A program made the translations under genes and the position numbers. From the NCBI RefSeq assembly GCF_965363235.1, contig NC_134839.1, positions 95,995,743 through 96,059,742 of the forward strand: a stretch of DNA of 64,000 nt, given 5' to 3'. Below the pieces are notes generated by a model that made no database searches, had not been told where the DNA came from, and saw nothing but the letters and a program-made list of their open reading frames with translations. Every line of letters begins with the position of its first letter. Position 1 is the stretch's first letter. This DNA is from Mytilus galloprovincialis (taxonomy: Eukaryota; Mollusca; Bivalvia; Mytilida; Mytilidae). Below are positions 24,776-34,400 of the stretch, piece by piece.

Positions 24776-24810
24776 CAGAAGTCCATTACTAGTCTAGTAA
24801 TGGACTTCTG
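24776..24810. repeat. 16-bp perfect hairpin, 3-base loop
   Basis: CAGAAGTCCATTACTA at 24776-24791 is followed by GTC and the exact reverse complement. Its role is unknown. Confidence 0.7.
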
Positions 24811-25403
24811 GTTCAGTATATATTTTTTTACTAAAAGAGTTAACTCCCCTTAAATGCCTTAATTGAAAAAAAATGTTCTAAAACCACAAAATTTTATATT
24901 TGTTTTAATATTTTGTATTATGCAATAAATCATCAAAGATTTCTTTACATAAAGAAAATAGTCTAACCAATAAATTGCAAATCTGTCTCCAAATTTGCAG
25001 ATTTAGGCAAATAACTAAACCGATTTTGTACTGGGATTGTACAATCCAAGATGACGGTATACCATGAATCTACCTTGAACAACACAAATGTTTGGTATTT
25101 GCAGAGATAATGTATAACCCAATATATCTCTGGTATTACAAATGAACACGAATAAGCTGGGACTATTAGAATATGACTATAAAATGTATAGATCTACGAA
25201 ATAAATAGACCTTCGAAGTTAAAATCCGTTGTCTTACTATACTTTGATGTTATGATACAGTGGTTTTTAGATACATCTTATTACCCCATAACTGGTGACG
25301 AATTGTACAAAACAAAGAAATTGTGTCATAGCCTGGAATAGCGAGCCTCGAATAGCTAAACATAAACACGAAAAACTGGCACATAAGGTTCAATAATCTG
25401 ATA

Positions 25404-25471
25404 ATGGAACAAGACGTTTTGACTACATTGAAGATCTTAATCATTGGAGAAAGTGGAGTGGGAAAATCAAG
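25404..25471 (+). CDS. RAB18: RAB18 exon 1 (P-loop)
   Basis: It starts with ATG and reads [20 protein letters not shown], then KS. It ends in a split serine codon at AG|GTCTGA, a weak donor that is nonetheless dictated by the family alignment. Confidence 0.92.
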
Positions 25472-28400
25472 GTCTGATAGCGACAGTCATAGTGATTTTT
25501 AACTGTTTACATATCAGTCATATGCATATGGTCATTAAGACATTATTGATATCGAAAGTTTTCTCTTTCTCTCTCAAAATGTTTATTTTCAATACCAGAA
25601 GGTTGGCAATAAATCCAGCTTTTTAGAGTACTGCCTACCCCAGTGTGAATACTAGGGAAAACCTTGTTTTATCAATTCTACTAAGTACTTGGCAATAGTC
25701 CATATACAAATATTTCGGCTCAACAAATGGCCTTCTTCTGTGTCACAAGTTTTAACAGTATTTTGTTAAAACTTGTGACACAGAAGAAGGCCATTTGTTG
25801 AGCCGAAATATTTGTCAACACGATTTAATTACAACATTTTCGTATTATAACATCTTATATCAGTACTGTTGTGCAAATTTTTAGACTGATATAATTTTTT
25901 CCTTATCTGCATAGTATCGCCTATTCTAGACGATCCGGTACGTAGTAAATTTGCTGGTTGGTCCTTTTTATAGACTTTTGTATATATATATATATATATA
26001 TAGATATTCATTAAATAAAATAATAAAATAAGTAAAAAGTTAACAGTTCCATTCTATCGATTTCATCCTTCCATTGGGACTCTTCGGGATAACTGATGTA
26101 GTGTCGCTATAGGTGACGTCGTTAAGGAGGTTTATCATGTTTATGACATTCCGTCATTGTTCGTTATTAAAAGTTCTCTGGATTTAATTTTGATCGGAAC
26201 GTTGTTATGAAATAACGTTCCGTCTCTTTTCTATATGCTTCATCCTGTCTACATTTAAAAATAGGCATTATTTGAAAATGCTTTTTACCACAAATGTCAA
26301 GATGGGCACTAATTGGCGAATTTCTGTATTGTGGGTGTTTTATTTGTTCTTTGTGAACTCGCATCCGTTCACAGAGGCTATTCCCGGTCTGTCCAATATA
26401 ATTTTCGTGACAACCAGGACATGTGACGCAGTAAATAAGGTTTGTTGTCTTACAAGTCATATTGGCGTTCACATGAAATTTTTTGCCATCTTTAAATGAT
26501 TTCATTTTACCTGTTTCTAAATATTTCGTATCTTGGCCACAAACACGGCATCTTGAATCTCCACAAGACTTTATTTCAAAGTCATTAACCTTCGGTTCGA
26601 ACCGAGCTCTGGTTAAGTGTATAGAAAAGAGATGGAACGTTATTTCATAACAGCGTTCCGATCAAAATTAAATCCAGAGAACTTTTAATAACGAACAATG
26701 ACGGAACGTCATAAACCTCCTTAACGACGTCGCCTATAGCGACACTACATCAGTTATCCTGAAGAGTCCCAATGGAAGGATGAAATCGATAGAATGGAAC
26801 TGTTAACTTTTTACTTATTTTTTTATTTTATTTAATGAATATATATATCTACACATGTGAAAATTATTTTTTACGCCTATATATATATATATATATACAT
26901 ATCTTCGCTAGCCAAAAGTAATGATCTGCTCCTTGAGATAGAATTTCGGAGACGCAAAGTAATGATTTTCATAGCCATTGGTTCAAGTGTTAACTGGTTT
27001 TAGCCATTCAAAAAGTGCCTATAACATGATTACGTGAAAATGTAGGTAAACAATTGCCACATGCTAATTAGCTGCAAGAAATCTTTACCACTCGAAACAT
27101 ACAACAATATTAAGTGACAATTTAAATGTTCTTAATCAACTTATAGAAGTTCCTGTGTATGTTTCTGTTCCAATGTTAGAATATGTTATCGTATATTTTT
27201 AGTTTGTAAACTCTAGACACTGCCATGTTTCACCTCAATATTGAAAAGAGTTCAAGTGCTACCATTGGTCAAGAATAATACATTCAGAATGGATGTGACT
27301 TTAATCAACCAATAGATAGTGTAACATTGTTATCATAAATGTTGGCTTAATCTGCCAAGGGTGCATCTTCGCTAGCCAAGGGTTACTATCCACTCCCGTT
27401 CTCTTCACCCTTGGCGGATTGAGATAAAATTTCGGAGACACAAGGTCAGGATTTTTATTGGTTGCAGTCGAAACTCGCTGCATCCAATCAAAAAGCGCCA
27501 ATAACATGATCACGTGTAAATGTAGAAAGTGTTTGTAAACAATTGCCACATGTTTATTGTGCAACAAGTCTTTACATCCCTAAACATACGACCACATTCA
27601 GTGACAATTTTAATATTTTTAATCGACTAATAGAAGTTCCTTTGTATATTTCTTCCACAAGTGCATGAATTTTGATGAATATTTTCGTTTCCGGCTTAAC
27701 CAAGTGTGTAGAATCTAGACGCCACCTTGTTTTTACCTTCAAATTGAAGAGTTCAAGTGCTACCATTGGTCAAGAATAATGAATTCGGAATGGGCGTGAC
27801 TTTAATTTCCCGATAGATGGCGCAACATTGTTTTCACAAATGTTGGCTTAATCTGCCAAGGGTGAAGAGAACGGGAGTGGAGCGTAACCCTGGGCTAGTG
27901 AAGATGCCAAGGGTGGAGAGAAGGGGAGTGAATCGTAATCCTTTGCTAGCAAAGATAGACCATACAGGCCATTAAGAAAAAAATCTGGCCTGAATCTTTT
28001 AACCTCAAGGTTTACTAGAAGAAAAAAATATGGATGTATTTATATTTACATTTTGTACACCACAAAACTATTATTAAAGGGTAAAACATCATGAAAGGCA
28101 CACACAATTATTTAATAGGTCAGTATTTAAATTTTATTTAAACTTAATGTTGATTTGACATTGGTTTAAAAAGTGGTTTGACAACAATGCAACAATTAAT
28201 GTTTTTGATGATTTAATGTGCTTTAGATATACAAATGTTTACCTGTTGAAGAAATTTTATTTAAACATATACATGTAGAAGCAAAAGTACATAAGTATAA
28301 GTATTATATATACCATGCTATTTACGAGTTAACATATTTAACAACGAATCCGCAGGATGATATAAAAAAGAAGATGTGGTATGATTGCCAATGAGACAAC

Positions 28401-31400
28401 TGTCCACAAGAGACCAAAACGACACAGACATTAACAACTATAGATAACCATACAGCCTTCAACAATGAGCAAAGCCCATACCGCATAGTCAGCTATAAAA
28501 GGCCCTGATAAGACAATGTAAAACAATTAAAACGAGAAAACTAACGGCCTTATTTATATAAAAAAATGAACGAAAAACAAATATGTAACACATAAACAAA
28601 CGACAACCACGGAATTACAGGCTCCTGACTTTGTACAGGCACCTACTTAAATAATGTGGCGGGGTTAAACATGTTGAGTTCGTTTTAAATATGTTAATGA
28701 GTAAGGCGTGGTGTATATGTTTTGTAACATCATTCAAAAGTGCCTGGTGATTTTTTTTCCAATAAAAAAACAGTGGGAGTGTCGTTCTAGCCCGCTGCTT
28801 CGCACGCACATGAGAAAACCGATCCAGTTTGGAATACGGCACATCAGATATGACAAAAAGTTATTTTTCTGAATAGAGCGACACGGATCCTCTAAGGCAC
28901 ATGCCATTTGATTTTTTGGGGGCCTGTGAATTTTTAGAACAAATTATTTCGGCTCTAATTTGTCATAAAAAAATTCTTTAAAAAAGGATTTTCCCAAACA
29001 AAATTGTAATGCAACAAAATTAAGATAAAAATATTCTGGCTCAGGTATAAACAGCCCTTTTCCTATATAAATGTACCTACATGTATATAATAATATGTAT
29101 ACATTAATTCACTCAGTAAATTTAGTGCTTTATGATACCAATCAATGATTACCTCTATTTTCAGTTTGTTGTTGCGATTTACAGATGATACATTTGACCC
29201 TGAACAAGCAGCAACTATTGGTAAGAATAAAGTTGGCAATAGACAATACAACAAATTTCACATATTAAAAGTATGATTTTTTTATAGCCCTGAAAAATGT
29301 GTTTATCATATATAATAGAGTAAGTTAGTTAATGTTTTAATTTTTATACGACCGCAAAATTTGAAAAATTTTTCGTCGTATATTGCTATCACGTTGGCGT
29401 CGTCGTCTGCGTCGTCGTCGTCGTCGTCCGAATACTTTTAGTTTTCGCACTCTAACTTTAGTAAAAGTGAATAGAAATCTATGAAATTTTAACATAAGGT
29501 TTATGACCACAAAAGCAAGGTTGGGATTGATTTTGGGAGTTTTGGTCCCAACAGTTTAGGAATTAGGGGCCAAAAAGGGCCCAAATAAGCATTTTCTTGG
29601 TTTTCGCACTATAACTTTAGTTTAAGTAAATAGAAATCTATGAAATTTTGACACAAGGTTTATGACCACAAAAGAAAGGTTGGGATTGATTTTGGGAGTT
29701 TTTGTTCCAACAGTTTAAGAATTAGGGGCCAAAAAAGGGCCAAAATAAGCATTATTCTTGGTTTTCGCACAATAACTTTAGTATAAGTAAATAGAAATCA
29801 ATGAAATTTAAACACAAGGTCTATGACCACAAAAGGCAGATTGGGATTGATTTTGGGAGTTGAGGTCCAAACAGTTTAGGAATAAGGGGCCAAAAAGGGG
29901 CCCAAATAAGCATTTTTCTTGGTTTTCGCACCATAACTTTAGTATAAGTAAATAGAAATCTATGAAATTTAAACACAAGGTTTATAACCATAAAAGGAAG
30001 GTTGGGATTGATTTTGGGAGTTTTGGTCCCAACAGTTTAGGAATAAGGGGCCCAAAGGGTTCAACATTAAACTTTGTTTGATTTAATCAAAAATTGAATA
30101 ATTGGGGTTCTTTGATATGCTGAATCTAACTGTGTATGTAGATTCTTAATTTTTGGTCCCGTTTTCAAAGTGGTCTACATTAAGGTCCAAAGGGTCCAAA
30201 ATGAAACTTAGTTTGATTTTAACAAAAATTGAATCCTTGGGGTTCTTTGATATGCTGAATCTAAAAATGTACTTAGATTTTTAATTATTGGCCCAGTTTT
30301 CAAGTTGGTCCAAATCGGGGTCCAGAATTCAACTTTGTTTGATTTCATCAAAAATTGAATAATTGGGGTTCTTTGATATGCCAAATCTAACTGTGTATGT
30401 AGATTCTTAATTTTTGGTCCCGTTTTCAAATTGGTCTACATTAAAGTCCAAAGGGTCCAAAATTAAACTAAGTTTGATTTTAACAAAAATTGAATTCTTG
30501 GGGTTCTTTGATATGCTGAATCTAAACATGTACTTTGATTTTTTATTATGGGCCCAGTTTTCAAGTTGGTCCAAATCAGGATCCAAAATTATTATATTAA
30601 GTATTGTGCAATAGCAAGAAATTTTCAATTGCACAGTATTCAGCAATAGCAAGAAATCTTCAATTGCACAGTATTGTGCAATAGCAAGAAATTTTCCATT
30701 GCACAGTATTGCGCAATAGCAAGAAATCTTCAATTGCACAGTATTGTGCAATAGCAAGTATTTTCAATTGCACAGTATTGCGCAATAGCAAGAAATATCT
30801 AATTGCACAATATTGTGCAATAGCAAGAAATTTTTTAATTGGAGTTATCTTTCTTTGTCCAGAATAGTAGTTGAATCAACTTAAATCATTGTTTTATACA
30901 ATATACAATGTATATTCACTTTTACTACCAACTGATAAATTAAAACAATCTTTACCATTCAGTGATAACAAGCACTTTTTTTACATTTTAATATTTTATG
31001 ATGTATTTAAATGAGTAGTTATTGTTGCAAACTCCATTAGAAATTTGAATTGAGATCAGTTTTGGAATAAGGGAAAGGGGGATGTGAAAAATATATTCAA
31101 CAGCATAGTGAATTGCTCAAAGGCAAAACAAAAATTTTAAGTTCATTAGAACACATTCATTCTGTGTCAGAAACCTATGCTGTGTCAACTATTTAATCAC
31201 AATCCAAATTTAGAGTTGAATCCAGCTTGAATGTTGTGTCCATACTTGCCCCAACCGTTCAGGGTTCAACCTCTGCGGTCGTATAAAGCTGCACCCTGCG
31301 GAGCATCTGGTTCATTTATGTTTTATTCTTTTTCTAAACTTAACATTTGTTGTGTATAAACATAAATTTGTAATCAAAGTACCAATCAAAATGTTATGAA

Positions 31401-34400
31401 AGTTATGAGCCTTGGATAATGAATTACATTACATATATTTGAAAATTGCCTTACATGTACATCATGCAGTATATATGATCTAGTAAGTACTCTCTGATTA
31501 ACCCTTGTAAAGTAAATACAGCCATAGATTTAAATTTTTTTTAAATCAAGTATTTAAACTAGCTGGGCTTTTATTATACAGATGTTATCACTGTTATGCC
31601 ATAGCACATGTAGCAACATGCTGAAATGTAAACCTTACATTTATTGATGAATTCTGATGAATAAATAAATATGCAAGGTTTGTAATAACAATATCTCATA
31701 GGAATTAAGTGTTCGTAGATAAAAAAAAAAAAAGAAAAAAAAGGACCTGATTGAGGAGGGTAAGGAAATCATGTGGTATCAACTGTGTTGCTCAAGGTTA
31801 ATTGAAGTTGTACAAACTCATGAAGAATACTCATGCTAACATTATGATTATTTCATTGATAGTTTGTGTTTAATGAGAATATTGACAAACTTAAGACACT
31901 AAAGATTACCACTGCTTGTGCTGGAACATCTGACAGCTTAAGCAGTTTTAAGAACAAGAAGAAAAAATACATCTGAAATCTTATCTTTTATCATAGGTGT
32001 TGATTTTAAAGTGAAGACACTGCAGGTTGAAGGAAACAGAGCTAAACTTGCCATCTGGGTAAATAAAAACTTATATTTCTGTTTTATTTGCCTTTCCTCT
32101 GCCTTTGATGATTGTCGGTAAAGTTGTAGGTACATTATTTATTATCAAATTACAAAGAAGAAGTTATACTCAGTTTTATATGTATAAATAGGACATTGTG
32201 TACAGTACAAATGTTATTGTTTTATATACAATTCTGAATATTGTTTAAAATGAATGCAAATTATATTTAGTTGATTCTATTATACTTTTTGTTATGTATA
32301 ACTGGATTCAACACAATTGCACAAATAGGCTGTAAATCAATATTATACAGTTTAACAAAAATAAATCTGTTTCGCTGTTGTATGATGTAGGAAAGAAAAA
32401 GGTTTTATCCTGCTAATTCCAATTGGTTCTATTAGTTGTGTCATGATGAGCAAGATGATTAATAGACACATATTTACTACTTTAAATTCAGAAATTATTG
32501 CGATATTTTTATCATAGCGAAAAATGCAACAGGGGTATGATCGCAATAATCTTAACTCGCATTTTGATTTTTTTTATATGATTTAAACAGGATTTTTCTT
32601 AATATCGCAAAAATATAAATCACACTTTAGTCTAAAATGACAAAATTGCAATAATGAATGCACACAATAATTTCTGAATTTACAGTATCTAGTTTAGTAA
32701 ACAGACCTCCACTAAATGAATAGAGGAAGTTCTAATCAAAGGTATTGTAACTATTGTTTGCATGCGACTTTTATTTCAATAGTTATAATTATCATTATTA
32801 AAACTCTTCATTAATTCCTAATTTAGGATACAGCAGGACAAGAAAGATTCAGGACTCTCACACCAAGTTATTACAGAGGAGCCCAAGGGGTAATTCTTGG
32901 TAAGTATGCTAAGATGCAATATACTGATGAGTTTCCATAGATACATAGATGAAGTTCACATGGCATTTTGGAAAACCTATACTTTTACAGAATTATTTTT
33001 TGGATATAATTTTTTTTATGAGAATTTTACTCATCTATACTTTTTTGTTAACATGGGAGCTATTCTTTCAACAATAAGGCATCATCCAGAGTCCATTATT
33101 GTTTATCCAATACATCTATTTCTATTTCTGTTTTAGTTTATGATGTAAGCAGTCGACAGTCCTTTAGTAAACTTGAAACCTGGTTAAGTGAATTGGAAAC
33201 ATTTTCTACTAAACATGACATCATAAAAATGCTGGTTGGAAATAAGATTGATATGGTAAGTCATTTGACCTCTGGAATGTTTTAGCCTGTTTTTGCCCCT
33301 TTTTTTGCCTCTAATTCCTGCATGTTTGGGGCAATTACCCCGAAACTCAATCATAGCCTTCCCTTTGTGATATGGAACCTTGTTGTACAATTTTAGAGAT
33401 CTTCATACACTTTCACACAAGTTAGTGTCTGGAAACTACCAAAATGCTTGTTTTTGACCCCTCTTTGGCCCTTAATTCCTAAACTGTTGGCCCTGTTACC
33501 CTCAAAATAAATCCTAAACGTCTACTTGTAGTATTAAACGTTGTGGTACAATTTCAGAGCAATTGAAATACTTAAAAACACCAGTCATTATCCTGAAACT
33601 AGAAAAATGCTTGTTTTGGGCCCATAATTCCTTAAACTGTTGGAACCATCATCCCCAAAATTAATCCTAACCTTCCTTTTGTGTAAACTTAAGTTATTGT
33701 CTGGAAACCAAATGTGTCTTTGGATGACGACGCAGACGAGGACACCATAGCATTATACGAACCCCAAAATTTGTTTGCAGTGGTAATAAAAACTGGAGTT
33801 ATCTTCCTTTGTCTAGAATATCTGTTAAATCAACAACAACCAACGCAATATTTAATTTTACTTCCCACTGATAAATTGATGCAATCTTTACCGTTCAGTG
33901 CTTTCAAGTACTTTGATTAAAATGCCTTCCCTGGGTCCCATGTATGTTTTGATGGAACAGCCTTTATGAGTCTATGTTCTTAATATTAATATAGAAACTC
34001 ATACTGAATAATATTCTTCATATCATCACATATCATCACACATTTCTTCAATACTACTTAACATAGAATGGTTTTATTTTTGGTAAGCTTCTCAATAGTG
34101 ATTTATAATGAGTTATAAAGGGTATGCCCATTTTGGATCTGTCAGACATATAATTACTGTTCACTAATACCTTGACTTAGGAGTAATGGTATGCTAAACA
34201 TGGCAATGTAACTTGTTTGCTTTCTTGTTATTTTACAATATTAGGTGAGTTAGTTGTTTAAGATAAATAAAATAAAAGCTAAGATATTTAGTACTAGGTA
34301 CAATACAATAATTGTAAAATAAAACTACATTACAGTACGCCATTTCAGAATCTTTTAATGCATTGTGGATGAAAAGTACACCAAAATATTTTAATTCGTT

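Larger units (their letters stand above)
21408..25403. other. SPC25/RAB18 divergent intergenic region
   Basis: About 4 kb lies between the two start codons. It should hold both promoters and the inferred SPC25 5' exon. Near 23320-23400 there is a CCAAT word (inverted ATTGG on the minus strand) next to a TTTGAA word; promoter identity is a guess. It also contains the element at 22227-22960 and inverted repeats at 23918-23999 and 24776-24810. No additional gene was recognised. Confidence 0.45.
26004..26842. mobile_element. Penelope-like retroelement remnant with inverted arms
   Basis: The left arm (26004-26235) and right arm (26620-26842) are near-identical reverse complements, differing by scattered substitutions. 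Between and into the left arm runs a minus-strand endonuclease reading frame. Each arm holds the end of that frame plus the 3' non-coding sequence, so two 3' parts of one element type face away from each other. Truncated and inverted copies are a known habit of Penelope-like elements. TA microsatellites border both sides (about 25979-26002 and 26841-26896). It lies in RAB18 intron 1, and the reverse transcriptase part is missing. Confidence 0.8.

Noticed and set aside
25706-25815. A second hammerhead-like core (CAGAAGA…GGC loop GCC…GAAA) in the 52-bp hairpin
   Set aside because: The core has A where the invariant U is needed, stem I and III do not form convincingly, and the whole segment pairs better as one long hairpin.
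26272-26499. A 75-codon + strand frame in the Penelope-like element
   Set aside because: It is the antisense of the GIY-YIG frame, which has clear family motifs on the minus strand.
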